A DNA stretch of 64,000 bases from Viola odorata (taxonomy: Eukaryota; Streptophyta; Magnoliopsida; Malpighiales; Violaceae): contig OY829539.1 of the NCBI GenBank assembly GCA_963691705.1, forward strand, positions 45,517,656 to 45,581,655. The letters run 5' to 3'. The notes beneath the pieces are model-generated. The model did no database searches and had not been told where the DNA came from. It saw nothing but the letters and a program-made list of their open reading frames with translations. Shown in pieces: positions 42,494-55,400 of the stretch. The first letter of the stretch is position 1, and every line of letters starts with the position of its first letter. A program made the translations under genes and the position numbers.

Positions 42494-42733
42494 ATGGTTG
42501 ATTCTACTGGTGCTCAAACTGAGATCCGAGACAGACCTCTCACACGCTCTTTGGATGTGGATCCTGCAGGAGTAGGGTTAGGTGGTCTTCCCGCCGTTGG
42601 CGGCGGCGCCTCTCCAACTGTTTGGCTCCCACGTGATGATAGTATGCTAGGATTTTGTATAGAACTAGTTGGGCCTGGTAGTGCTTTGGGCTCTCTACTC
42701 ATTTTGGGCCGCAACTTTCTATTTAATCTGTAA
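42494..42733 (+). CDS. Unrecognised 79-codon ORF
   Basis: A GC-richer island (TGGCGGCGGCGCC at about 42599) in AT-rich surroundings, with an open frame starting MVDSTGAQTEIRDRPLTR. I recognise no family. It may be a gene or element fragment; an expressed gene is unlikely. The stretch 42734-43512 after it is AT-rich with no gene seen. Confidence 0.15.
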   Translation: MVDSTGAQTEIRDRPLTRSLDVDPAGVGLGGLPAVGGGASPTVWLPRDDSMLGFCIELVGPGSALGSLLILGRNFLFNL

Positions 42734-43512
42734 TGAGCCTATTTGTACTTCTTTCATTCAGTCAATGGAAATTATGGAATTCAAATTTTGAATTTTTTTT
42801 TATTAATTATTAATAAATCATAACTCCCGGTTTTTTTTTTTTTTTTGCAGATCCTCTGTCAACACTTGTTCCGATGCATTATTTTATTGGAGTATTTTAT
42901 GTCGGCATTAAGTCTTTCATCGTATAAAAGAAAGAAAAAGAAGTCTTCATCGTATAGTGCTGCTGATACATGAAGGAAAAATAAAAGTTCCCACCATGAA
43001 ATTTTTCGTTTGAATATATTCAATTCTGGAAGTAAATGATTCTTCAGTGTAATTTTTTTATTTTCGAAGTTCGAATTCAACAAGTTAATAAATAATAAAT
43101 TTCTTGCCATTTTGAGCATAATTATATCGACGATGTAATTTATTTTTGAATAAACAACCACGTAGAAAATAAAGTAATTTATTGTGACATACTATGGAAC
43201 ATGGATGAATTTTAAATGAAAAGAAAAATTTAGGTGCAAAGAAGCTGGTTCGGATCGGACCACATAATTAATTTTAAGAATAGAAATCCAGCACATTATA
43301 TATATATATATATACTTAAAACCTTACTACTTATCGTGTACATTTTCTTTTTCTTCTTTTTCAATAAGTTGACTTATCATGTACTTACAAATGAAAGGAA
43401 CATTATCGCTCCTTATTTAAACTTTAAACATTCTTGCTTAGTCTCCATAATTACAATTAGATAGGCTAATTAGCTCACTTAATTTCATTTGTGCTATTTC
43501 TCGTCGATCTCC

Positions 43513-44971
43513 ATGGCTAGGTCGACGTGCATTGTGCTACTCCTCCTCAGCATATGTAAATGGTAATTAATCCCTTTTTAAGTTTTATCCTGTTTTTTTT
43601 TTTTCATATTTTTGAGTGATGCTATAATGGCTAGTTATACTTTTCTATATATTTTAGTAAGTTGATTTGAACTCATGATCATTTGAAGAGATTTTTAGGT
43701 ATCTCATGACTAAATAGTTAATTATACGCTGATGAATTTAATGTATATTTTTAATTATCATTGACTGCGGAAGCACCAGTGTTTATACCGACAAGAGTAT
43801 GATGGTGTGGACCGGAGATGAGAATTCCATGAACATGGGAGAATCTCATGCCAAACCACAAATGGAGTAGCTCATGTCATGACCACTCACTCTTAGGGTG
43901 TTCACTTCTCTAAGGCAAAATTGTTACACCTTCGACGCAACCAAAGGTGGCAGGGTTCTTGTCCGTGCAAGTTTCTATTATGGGAACTATGACAAGAAAT
44001 CATTCCCTCCTACATTTGATCTACTGTTTGATAGCAACCATTGGGTCACCGTCCAAACCTCACTTGACCAAGTCATCTCTAGTGAAATTTCTTAATGTTA
44101 TTAAAAACGACGTCACAAACATTTACCTTGTTCAGACCGAACCTGGATCAGTTTCTGTTCATCTTAGCGCTCGAACTTAGAACTTTGGACACCAACGTGC
44201 TTGATTCTAGTTACGCTTTGCTTACAAAAAGAAGGGTTGCATATGGTGCAAATCAAACCATAAGGTATGCAACTAAACTTCAATTAGAAAGTGAAGAAAA
44301 GTTAAGTTTTAGCCTTGTGTTTAAAGAGTCCATTTCGGCCTCATAATAGCTTTTTAAATTAATAACAAAAATTTAGTATTTTTAAGCTAGGTTTGAACAT
44401 CTTTAATGTCTAATTAAATGCGAAACTAATGACAAACTTAAAAATCAATTTTAAGACCTTTCATAATCAAATTTGGACACGATCCAAGCGCACTAGTTAG
44501 TTCCTGCCTAATTAAACTTGTCACAGAAACTACTGAGCTATATATATGTATATATTTCACATCATTTTAAAATTTCCTTTTTGTCTTTTCAGGTACCAAG
44601 ATGATACTTACGATAGGTTATGTAAAGCGGCCAGACTTCGGAGTGGGCTACTAGTCGTACAAAATTCTGCAGATACAATGTTTATAGACGTTAGTGTAGA
44701 TGAGCCGCCAAGAAATGTTTTTGACAAATTAGCAATTACTACCTCAAACACAGCAGAATCTATCACACTATCCTCTAATTTTCCAGCTGTAGAAACTTCC
44801 ATCTGTGTCAACATGTACTTCTCCGAAATGACACCACTCAAAAGAGATCTTTCCAAGTTTTTGTCGACCACAAGTCAGATGATACAGTTGTCTCTACCTA
44901 TAATTGAAGCTGAATATTTTTTACATTACAACAAATACGCTCTTTATTTATTATCTTACGTAATAGACTAA
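43513..44971 (+). pseudogene. Malectin-like receptor-kinase relic (ectodomain only)
   Basis: Plant malectin-like/LRR receptor kinases sense ligands at the cell surface. Here a short exon (ATG 43513, MARSTCIVLLLLSIC, signal-peptide-like) is followed by malectin-like segments: IDCGSTSVYTDKSMMVWTGD (about 43.77 kb), RQNCYTFDATKGGRVLVRAS, YGNYDKKSFPPTFDL, then FILALELRTLDTNV and, after a probable intron, YQDDTYDRLCKAARLRSG and ICVNMYFSEM (44.6-44.85 kb). There are in-frame stops near 43868 and 43877 and frameshifts near 44.08 and 44.15 kb. No leucine-rich repeats, membrane segment or kinase follow. A dead 5' fragment. Confidence 0.75.
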
Positions 44972-45363
44972 ATTAATAAATTTATATTATATAAAAAGCA
45001 CGAAGGGTTTTATTCTTTAAAAGTCTATTATACTCTTAAGTTATTATTTAAAAAATTATTACACTCCTAATTTTCTTTTAAATTTTTATAAATCCCTTAA
45101 GTTATTATTTAAAAACTATTACACCTTTAATTTTATTTTAAATTTTTACAAATCTATTAAAAATAAAAACTTTATTTAAGGTAGCCAATAATTATAAAAT
45201 CCTTAGTTTAATTTGGACTCACTAAAAAATAAAACAAAAATAAAAGTAATACACAAAAATAAAAGTTATGGAGCAACATATATAAAAAGTAAGAATCCTT
45301 ATTTTATTTTCATTTATTTTATATAGTGTTATGAAATTTGTTGAGAATAAATGATTAATCTGG

Positions 45364-45564
45364 TCAGAGTAAATCAATAATTATGAGTGCAGACAATGTA
45401 AGCCATGCATTGATATTTATTTCATAAGTAACCCCATCTGGTACACTTTCAATTGAAGCTCCAAGATCTTCTTTGCAAGCAAGTTGAAATTCCAAGGCTG
45501 AGCGCACAGCATGATTGGCATGATCATAGTCACCACTCTTCAACAAAGAAAAAGCTTTGATCAA
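45364..45564 (-). pseudogene. Invertase/pectinesterase-inhibitor gene fragment
   Basis: 66 codons resembling the C-terminal helices of PMEI-type inhibitors: AFSLLKSGDYDHANHAVRSALEFQLACKEDL, with the family cysteine, then an ending like LSALIIIDLL. Functional members are about 170-200 residues with a signal peptide and four more cysteines; none of that lies upstream. A fragment, probably dead. AT-rich DNA with no gene surrounds it (44972-45857). Confidence 0.6.
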
Positions 45565-45857
45565 TTCGTTAAAAAAACAATTTAAAAAAAATTATGAGAG
45601 CATTGAAATTTTTAACAATAATGAGAGTACTAATATTAATTCAATTGGTAGTTAAGTTAGATAATATATATAAATAATAAAATACCTATATACCCGGTCA
45701 GGTGCGAATAGAATTAGTATTGATCCATAAAATTTAAGGATACCAAAATAAAATACATAATTAGTTTTCCAAGCATGTAATAATATAAGTAACTAAAATT
45801 AAAAATATAATTAGTTAGTTTTTTTAAATTATTTTATTTTATTGTTTGTGTTTAATA

Positions 45858-46099
45858 CTCCCTCCGTTCCAATATAACTGTCACTTCTGCGGATTGTTAC
45901 TATTTGGGGTAATTGTCATTTTATCTTTTTCGAAGTATATATTTTGTGCAAATGATAATTTTTTTTTTAAATCAACCCAATTTGATGATGGTGTGGTAAT
46001 TTTAGTAAAAATTACAATGAGGAATAAAATAAGTTCGTAAATCAACGGTTTACGCTTTTCTACTATTCTAAAAAGTCAAGTAATTAGGAACGGAGGGAG
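45858..46099. mobile_element. Stowaway-type MITE, 242 bp
   Basis: Ends CTCCCTCCGTTCC and GGAACGGAGGGAG are perfect inverted repeats flanked by TA on both sides, the signature of Tc1/mariner Stowaway elements. No coding capacity. Confidence 0.92.
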
Positions 46100-46775
46100 T
46101 AATTAATATCAATTGGTTTTTTTATTTACATTAAGTAATTCCTCGATCATAAACCAATATATATTCAACTTCTCCATTATATTTCTTAGTGGTAATTAGA
46201 TTTGGTATTGTTTAATTTTTAATTTTTCTCCATAACTAACCTAACCTAATTAGTATATAGTCATATACAACGTTTTATTCAATTCATTTTTAAAAGACAT
46301 AGCATGTACAACTCCTTGAGGGAATCCATGTTCGGGTTAATTTTTATGAATTAATTTTGCATGTCCATATTGATTTTAAGGTTTTCCCCCATATTCACAA
46401 CATATGCAATTTTCTAGAGAAATCCATATATATGATACTCAATTGAGTCAAAATTGGGAATATAAACTTAACAATTTTATGTCCTGATTATTTTGTATAG
46501 TGTTTCAATGGTATGCTAGTTTTTTTTTAAAGATATAGGTACTAAGAATCTCATAAACAGAAATGAAAAGTAAATAGCAATTTAAGTGAATCAATTAGAA
46601 AAGAAGACCCCGAGTTATGTCGTTGCTTACGGCTCTGAATGCTATACATGGATATTCAAGTTCTTATTTGTGAGAATTTGGAAGAAGGAATGATCAATTT
46701 TTATAATTAATGTTTTGCACTTGGCTATGCATTTTCAACTAGTATCAAATAAGTTCATGTATTTTTAATTATTCA

Positions 46776-47039
46776 CTCCGTAAATCTTTACATGTCGTTT
46801 TAGCCTCCAGCACAGAGATCAAGGTCGGGCTTCAATGGGTTGTGCAAAACCAATTTTGCCCCTCCAGCACAGAGATCAAGGAAGAAAGAGAGGGAACATC
46901 TGGCGTGTTTTTGAGAAAGAAATGAGGAAGGGGTATTGAGGTCAGGAAATGAAATTTTGGGCTTGGGAATACGAGAACGACGCCTATTGAATTTCAAGAA
47001 AAAAAACAAAAAACGACATGTAAAGATTCACGGAGGGAG
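46776..47039. mobile_element. Second Stowaway-like MITE with long inverted ends
   Basis: CTCCGTAAATCTTTACATGT plus CGTTTT at the left is mirrored by AAAACGACATGTAAAGATTC plus ACGGAGGGAG at the right. The left end has lost a few bases of the CTCCCTCCG core. Inside are two copies of CCTCCAGCACAGAGATCAAG (46804 and 46861), a local duplication. Confidence 0.8.
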
Positions 47040-50000
47040 TAGCTCAAATCAACCACTATATTTATTTAGATGGACAAAATAAGTTACGCTTATCGAAAAT
47101 GATTTGAAGTTCATTTGCATGTTTATAATGTGCTATTAAATTATTTTGACATGTGTTTATTTTTTCTTAAAAATAAGAGGATAATACATAATCACTAATG
47201 TCATTTATTAATAAATCTATTAATTAAATTAAATTCATTTTAGAATAGTTTAAGCTCACGTTATTGACAACAAAGAAAATTTTAGTTTATTTGATGACAT
47301 GAATGACTTTGTTAGAATAGGAAACTAAAATTCTAAGAAAAAACTGAGATCATAATTATGCGAAAAATTGGATGAAGAATAGAGAGAAATTAATATAATT
47401 TGTAATTAAATGTTCTAAATTTGTATAATAAATGTCATAGTAAATTCCCTATATTTTTAATTGGTTCGAATCAACATCACCCTTAAAAAATTAATCAGTA
47501 TATTTTATTTTAACAAATTAAAATAATTAGTGATTAATAAAATAATTAAATAACTTAATAATTTTTTTACCATTTTTTTATTTTCTAACTATTAGAAAGA
47601 CCAAAATTGCAACTTTATTGCAGGTTTATATTACAAATTTTAAAATTATTGGATTCAAGGTGGGAGATTTTGTAAACTTTAGGATTTCTTTATATAGTTT
47701 ACCTAAAAATATATTTAATTTTTTAATCAATAATTTATTATTATTATATAATAAATAAATAAAATATTACAAAATAAATATTTCGAGTATATTTTTAATG
47801 ATTACGTAAATGTATTTTTTTGACATTTTTAAATATTTGTTAGATAAAAACTAGATGATGTTTTGAATTTCAAGCTAAACAACAACAACAACACAAAATT
47901 TAAAATAAAAAAATAATATATTTCTTATATGGCAAAAGTGGAAAGAAAATCGGGTCTTCTACATTCGTTAGCTTCTTAGAAAATCACAGGAGAATAGCTT
48001 ATAATAATATTTTAAAATAATACTAGTAATAGTAAATTAGAAAGTGAACAAACTTATAAATTAAATTTTCAATTAAGTAATGCATTTTTCTTTCTATTAT
48101 TAAATGACCATTTATTTAATTAATAAAGAATTATTATATACGTAACTTTTAGTAAGAATTTAAAATTAGTAAATAATTTATCATAGAAAAATTACTTAGT
48201 ATTGTGAGTTAAGAAGGTTAGCAAAAATAAATCATATTTGTTTAAACTATATTTTTTTAATTTAAAAAGAACTTAATATTAAAATTATGAATAATGAGTG
48301 TATATTAAATTAATTCTTTAGAATTTAAATTTATATTAAAAAAAATTTATAGTTTGAAAAATTAAAAAAAGTAATTTTCTATTATGAAATATTCACATAA
48401 TAATATTAAATTATAATTAACAAAAATAATTATTTAAATAATTTAATAATTGAAATACTAAAATACAAAAGAGAAAGATAATTTATTGAATAACCAAAAC
48501 ATGCTAAATACCGAAACTATTTTTCTATGAAATTATTCTTGTGAACTTTTACTTTTATATATTTTTAAAATTTATCATTATTTGTGAAATTGGCATGGGT
48601 GAAAAAAAGATTTCATTGGTTGATTACCAACAAGTTCCTCACTATATTCAAAGAGGTTGTGGGAGATCAATCTATGTAATGTACTGGTGGAGCTACAATG
48701 TGAGAAATATCTTTAAAAGTAAGAATTGGAAAACAGTCACAATGAGTAAAATATAAATTAATATATCTTATTCTATTTTTAAATGTAAATTATTTTATTC
48801 TAGTTAATATTTTTTATTTAATTTAATTATTTTAATTTAATAAAGGGATTGATTTTAAGAGAGTTAAAGAGACATAAACTAGATAAAAATGACAAATAAA
48901 TGGTAATATTTAAAAAAAATTCTAACATAAATTATATGGTAAAATAAAGAACAATCTTTATGAGAATAATTGAGAAGTTTATTTACAAGTATTGACGATA
49001 TTATTCATATATTATCAAAATAATTTAGATTAATTTTATTTTTATGAAAGAAATATTATATATTGTACATAAAATATTTTCTGCAGGGGTTAATAGTATT
49101 TATTTTATTTTAATTATTTAACTATAATTTGAAGGCAGTACATGGTTTATTTTTTCAGAAAAAAATTATTTTTAAAGTTACGAAAATCATAAAACAACTA
49201 TAAGTGACAAATAAAAAGAGAATTTATAACTTTTCCTAAAATTTATTCATTGACAAAAGTTGATTAATGAGTTTGACCAATATAAAAGGATTAAGTTAGA
49301 TAATTAAAAAGAGATACTAAAAATTAATATTTTATAATCTAATCATCAAATAGTTATGGTTATATATTTTCCTCCAATATTTATAAGTTTTTTTCAACAT
49401 TTTACCATTTATTTTTATTTTTTAACCACTTATAATGTTTATATTAAAACGTTTTAGGATATTATTGGGTTTCTAATGTAAGTCTTAAAACTATAGTGTC
49501 CGAAGTGAAAGATTTTTGAAACTATAAAAAAATTTATGTAGTTTACCAAGGTAAAGTAATAAGATTTTTTTTTATAAAAACAATTGGTTATATTATTAGT
49601 TATCATTATAATATCATGGGTCGAACACATGATCTACGTCATCAAGATAACATGCGATAGGTACATAAAATATATATTAAATAAATATTTATTTATTGTA
49701 AACTTAAAGTCGTTAGAACTTTAAAGTTAAATTAACTTTGAAATAAGATATCGTTACAATAAATAACCTTTTGAATCTTTAAATTAAAAATTAAAATTAA
49801 ACGACACAAGTCTGATCCCACCTCTGTCTATAAAAAAACGTGCAACTCAATATGCACGAGTCATATATAAAAAACAACAATAAAATAAATTGATTAATAG
49901 GTAGTTACTAATTTATAAGTTATCATTATACCTAAAATAATTAAATAAATATTTATGGTAAACTTAAAGTACTTAAAACTTTAAAGTTAAATTAGTTTTT

Positions 50001-50718
50001 TAATTAATAACAAATGGATGAGAGTAAATTTGTGTAACCTAATAGAATACTGTAAAAGTACACAAAAAATTTCACTCATGGATTCTTAATGCGAATGACG
50101 AATATTGATAAAGTTGATATAATTAAGAAAATTAAATAAGAAATCATGTTTTAAACCATAAGTTATAGAGAGAAAAAAGCCAAAAGTTATGGATTATATG
50201 AGATACATAAATATCCTAACGTTATTATCATCCTAATCTAATAAAAAATATTTTAAAATTGAAATAGTTTATTTATTTATAATAGTAATAGTAGTTTCAT
50301 AACTAATAAATGTTACTACTACTATTATTATAATCCAACAGATTAAGAAAGCATATTTTTTCTTACAAAAGATAACAAAATATGATATTATTACGAAAAA
50401 AATAAATAAATAAAGGACAAATATAGTAACAAAATTCTCCCTTTTATTAAATTATAACCATAATTATTTTTAGACTATTTTTTAAATTATTATTATTGTT
50501 GTTGTAGCTATTTTTTATTTCATGCGTTGCCATTGTTAGAATAAGAACTAGAAAGAAAGAAATATGAGAAAGAAAAAAAAAACAAAGTGGAAAGTGATAA
50601 TTCTTTTTTGTTAAAAATAAAAAATCTATAAAAAAATATGTAAAATAAACAAGAAATTATCTTGCCTCAATAAAATATTTTTTAATAAAAATAAAAAAAA
50701 CTATGACATTCTTTTTAT
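47040..50718. other. AT-rich intergenic DNA without recognisable genes
   Basis: No coding signal. One dispersed duplication: the segment with TAAACTTAAAGTCGTTAGAA and ACTTTAAAGTTAAATTA at about 49697-49738 recurs at about 49957-49998 as TAAACTTAAAGTACTTAAAA plus the same tail. Likely an old decayed repeat. The 71-codon ORF at 48541 has no recognisable similarity. Confidence 0.6.
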
Positions 50719-50735
50719 AACGTATTATTCGTAAA
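50719..50735. repeat. LINE target-site duplication, left copy
   Basis: AACGTATTATTCGTAAA, identical to 56264-56280. Confidence 0.88.
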
Positions 50736-50914
50736 CATCTACATCATCAACATAACATACGATAAAAGCTCTCAACTGCAAAAATAGGATACCCTAGCCA
50801 CCGTTGCTAGCCTCACCCCCTCCGGCCAGCCCACTGCTGTCGGAGCCCCCAAAATACCAGCTGCCCACTGCAGTTGGCGTAAAATATCCACCTGTCTGCA
50901 TCATTTAGTCGGTA

Positions 50915-52418
50915 ATGGCGCCAGGTAGGGAGCCGTTGGGCACGAAGAGGGAGTCGTCGTCGGCAGTGACGTATTACGTGGAGAATCTTCCGTTGCACGT
51001 GGATCATCGGGCTCTTCGATACTTAGCCTCGCAATGGTGGAGATTGCCTCCATGTGGTAGGGTTATGGACGTGTTCATCCCGCCAAGGAAAAATAGAAGT
51101 GGGAAACGGTTTGGGTTCATTCGTTTCGACCGGGTAGTGAATAGAATTGACGCTGGATCGTCAATATATAGGTGCTTCAGCCATCAAGGCAAACATAGCT
51201 AGGCCAGCCTCACAAGTTTTGAGGTCGGAGGTAGGGAGGACAGCGCGTCGCAGCCAGGAAGACCCTGGGAAGCGCCGACAGTTCAAACGGGACACGGACG
51301 TTCAGGCTCGACCGGAAGTTGGTCAGGTACCAAGTCGGGATCAAGTGCAGGAGACAGTAGAGAAGGTAGAGAAGGTCCAACCGCTAGCCAAGGACGTGGA
51401 AGTTGATGCTCAGGAAGGGGAATTGATTGAGATTTCAGTTCCGGCAGAAAATAGAGATTGGTTAGCGAGGAGCGTGGTTGGAGTTCTTCGTAAGATAGAG
51501 GATATCCCAGATGTTAGGGAACTTTTGCTTGAGTTGGGTTGGTTTTGTGAGACCAAAATCCTAGGGAGGGGATTGATTTGGATAGAGTTTGAAAAACAGG
51601 AGGACGTGGAGAAAGCACTCGCGAACACTTCAGAGGAATTTAGCCGTGTGTTTTCCAAGGTGGTTCCTTGGACCGAGGGTCTATCTAAGGTGGGCAGATT
51701 GTGCTGGGTTCAATGCTCGGGGATCCTGGTACAAAGTTGGGGCCTAGAGACCTTTGAGAAGTTAGGAGCGCAGTGGGGGAAAGTAGTGGCAGTGGACGAT
51801 TGCACTCTAGCTCGGAAGAGGTTTGACGTGGCAAGGATCCGCATATCGACGGATCAGCCACATATAAAAGGTACGATTCGGGCAAGATTAGAGAACAAAG
51901 TCCATTTAATTGATTGTCATGAGGAACCAATGCAGGGGATGATCTCCAATGCTGATTGGAAACTAGGAGTAGAGTTAGCGGAGGAGGACTCAGATGAGGA
52001 AATGTACGCCGAGGGCTTTGAGGAGAAGGAGGGGGCTGATCCGAGGGAAAAAGACCAGCAGAGTGAGGTTAAGGAAACGCCCCGAACGGAGATGGAATCT
52101 CGGGCGCCGGTTGAGAGAGAATTGGATGTTTTTCCTTTGGTTACAATGAGAAAAAAAGAGAGGAAGACCAAGCAGATTATGGCAGAGACGGGCAACCTAC
52201 ATTCGGCCAACACATCGGGGAACTCGGACACAGGAGTATTTCAGGTAGAGGATAGTGAGGTTCTTAGTATGAACAGGTTGCGCGAGGCGATTATGGTGGA
52301 AACAGATACATGGGGAATTGGACGCATTATGTCAATCACTAATCAGGTAAATGAGGACGCCCTACGTATTTTTGATCAAGAGAGGGTTGGAGAGGAAGTG
52401 GGAAATGTTCGAAGTTAG
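50915..52418 (+). pseudogene. LINE ORF1 (RRM plus DUF4283-like domain), frameshifted
   Basis: RNA-binding protein that coats LINE RNA. The first frame (50915-51202) has an RRM with YYVENLPLHVD (RNP2-like) and KRFGFIRF (RNP1, about 51103-51126). The frame then shifts near 51150 into the one running to 52418. That part holds a segment with GRLCWVQCSGILVQSW and RKRFDVARIRIST, typical of the DUF4283-type domain in plant LINE ORF1 proteins, then an acidic, lysine-rich tail. The stretch YLASQWWRLPPCG within the RRM looks like a small rearrangement. One shift disables it. Confidence 0.8.
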
Positions 52419-52450
52419 GTTGTGGGAGGGGCGGGTTCTACAGTAGTCCA

Positions 52451-55400
52451 ATGGTGCACATCTTTTCGTGGAACTGTAGGGGTCTTTTGTCGAGTAGGAA
52501 GCAACGCTTCATCAAAAAAATGTTTCGGGGTGATCAGGTGCCATTTTGCCTCCTGCAAGAGAGTAAAAGAGACGTGGTGGATGACTTCCTTATACATGGG
52601 TTAGGGGGGACAATGATACTAAATGGGCTTCTGCACCGGCGGTAGGTAGATCAGAGGGGTTGATTTCGATGTGGGATTCTAAAGCTTTTCAGTTGGATCA
52701 TTCGGAGGTGGGGAACAGGTATATCTGGCTTGAGGGTGAGCTCGCAGAGAATCATTTGAGGTGTGTTGTTTTGAATGTATATGCTCCTAACACTGCTGCG
52801 CTCCGTGAGCAGCTGTGGGAGTCGTTGGGTTCGAAAATAGAGAGTTCGAGTCACCCTGTGTTGGTTGCAGGTGACTTTAATGAGATCTTGACCCCGTCCG
52901 ACCGCTTACATGGAGGAGGTTACTCGAAGGGTATGATGGATTTCCAGAGTTGGGTAGACCGTTGTAGGCTGCAAGACATACCGCTGGTTGGTAGGCGATT
53001 TACTTGGTCGAATACCATTAGCAGGAGCAAGATAGATAGAGTGTTCGTGCAGGCTGGTTGGCTCGGTTGTATTCAGCATTGCGAGCTTTCGGCCCTTGAC
53101 AAGAATGGGTCAGATCATGCGCCTCTGATCCTTCGTCAGGATAAGATGGATTGGGGGCCGAAGCCATTCCGAGACCAAGCGGTCTGGTGGGAAGACAATG
53201 AGTTCAGAAAATTGGTTGAGGGATGGTGGTTGGAGGCAGGAGCTGAATTTCCTGGGAACTTCAGTGTGGTCCGTAAAATGCGATTCTTGAAGAAGAGAAT
53301 TCGTTTTTGGAATAGGAAAATGTTTGGCAACGTTGAGACTAGCCTGAGAGATCTTCAAGCGAGTTATGAGGCAATGGATCGCAGGGCGGATGACCGCCCC
53401 ATGAATCAAGCGGAACAGGAAGAGTTTTCCACCATTCGCAGTAAGTTATGGGAACAACAGGATCGGGTGGATAGATTCTGGCAGCAAAAGAACAGAGTTA
53501 AATGGAATGTCCACGGGGATAGGAATACAGGATACTTTCATAGGATAGCAAAGATAGATATGAGGAGAAATGTCATTAGAGAGATTGTGACTCCTACCTC
53601 TACTCTTAAGACCCCGGCGGAGATCAAGAGTGCTGCTTCGCAGTACTACAAGACTTTTTTCCGGTCAGTTAGCTGGGACAGGCCTAGGATCCAGGATTTG
53701 GGGTTCTCCAAGTTAAGTGAGGAGGAAGCAACAGGGTTAGAAAAGGAGGTCACGCCGGCTGAAATTTGGGAGGCGGTTAAAGGGTGTGACGGGCGGAAAT
53801 CCCCAGGACCGGATGGATTCTCCTTGCGCTTTCTGCAAAAGGCGTGGGGAATCATTGGAGGAGATTACTGCAAAAGGCGTGGGGAATCATTGCAGAACAA
53901 GGAAGCTACCGGCCGGGGCAAACTCATCGTTTTTGACCCTTATTCCGAAGATACCTGAAGCTAAACAGTTCTGTGAGTTCAGGCCGATTAGTCTGGTTAG
54001 CAGCTACTACAAGATTGTCTCCAAGATTATGGCTAAGCGGCTCAATGAGGTCATTACATCAGTCGTCAGCGAGGTTCAACACGGCTTCATTAAAGGGCGC
54101 CAAACCTTGGATTGTGTCATGACAGCGAGTGAGGTGGTCCATCATTTGCAGGTGACCAAGCAGCAGGGGCTGCTAAGCTAGACTTCGAAAAGGCTTATGA
54201 CTCCGTTGAATGGGAGTACATGGAGGATGTGATGAGACACATGGGGTTCGGAGAGAAGTGGAGGGGTTGGGTTCGGCAGTGTATTAGCACTAACAGGGTC
54301 TCTGTGCTAGTGAATGGATCGCCGTCGGGCCAATTTGGGGTGGCGAGAGGTCTTCGGCAGGGGTGTTCTATGTCCCCAATTCTCTTTAACATTGCGGCTG
54401 AGGGGTTACATCGGTTATTCGTTAGAGCAGAGGAGTAGGGATTCTGCGTGGGGTAGGTAATGTGGAGGTTGGGTGGCAGCTGAGCCACCTTCAGTTTGCT
54501 GATGACACCTTGGTTTTCGTGAATAATAGTGAGGCTGAAATTCAGGGGGTGAAAGGAACATTGAGGTGGTTTGATGCTTTTTCTGGCCTTCGGGTTAATT
54601 TCCACAAAAGTACCCTAGTGGGGGTGAATTTGAGTGATCAAATTGGTGGGATTCTAGCTTCGCGGGCAGGATGTAAGTATGAAGCCCTCCCTTTCAAGTA
54701 CTTGGGTTCTTTGGTTGGCTTTAAGCCGCCTAGGATAGAAGGGTGGCAGTTCTTGGTTCAGAAGCTTAGGAAAAAGTTGTCCACTTGGAAGGGTCATCTT
54801 CTGTCTGTGGGGGGGCGGGTGACTTTGATCAAATCGGCGTTAGCTAGCATTCCCATCTATAACATGTCGATTTACAGGATGCCTAGAACGGTGGTCAAGC
54901 AATGTGAGGGTGTGATGCGGCGATTTTTATGGAGTGGGAAGGACGATAAAAGAGGGTTGAGCAAGGTGAAGTGGGAGGAAGTGACGAGATCTACGACACA
55001 CGGGGGGCTGGGAATAGGGAGATTGCAAGACAGGAACGTGACCTTACTCTTCAAATGGGCCTGGGAGGTGGTTCAGGGCAACGGTAAGTTATGGGCCGAG
55101 ATAGTTCGCAAGCAATATAATTTGAGGTCTATTGGCGACCTATGGAAGGAGCGGGAGAAGCATATGTCTCCTATTTGGAGGGATATCATTCAACTATGTG
55201 GGCGGGGTAGTGATTTTTTTGACCTATGGACTGAACACTTGACGCTTAAGCTTGGAGAGGGCAAAGCTTTTGGTGGGATCCGTGGGCTGCTAAACAGTCG
55301 TTGGCCTTGCTTCATCTGAGGCTGTACCATTTATCGAAAGCTCAGCAGGGGACTTTCAAGGATTTCGGCCATTGGGAAGGGACGGTCTGGGAGTGGCATA

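Noticed and set aside
49640..49680. Relation between this segment and the LINE 5' flank at 50736-50765 (both have ATCTACRTCATCAA-type words)
   Set aside because: Similarity is short and partial; it does not change the target-duplication call.
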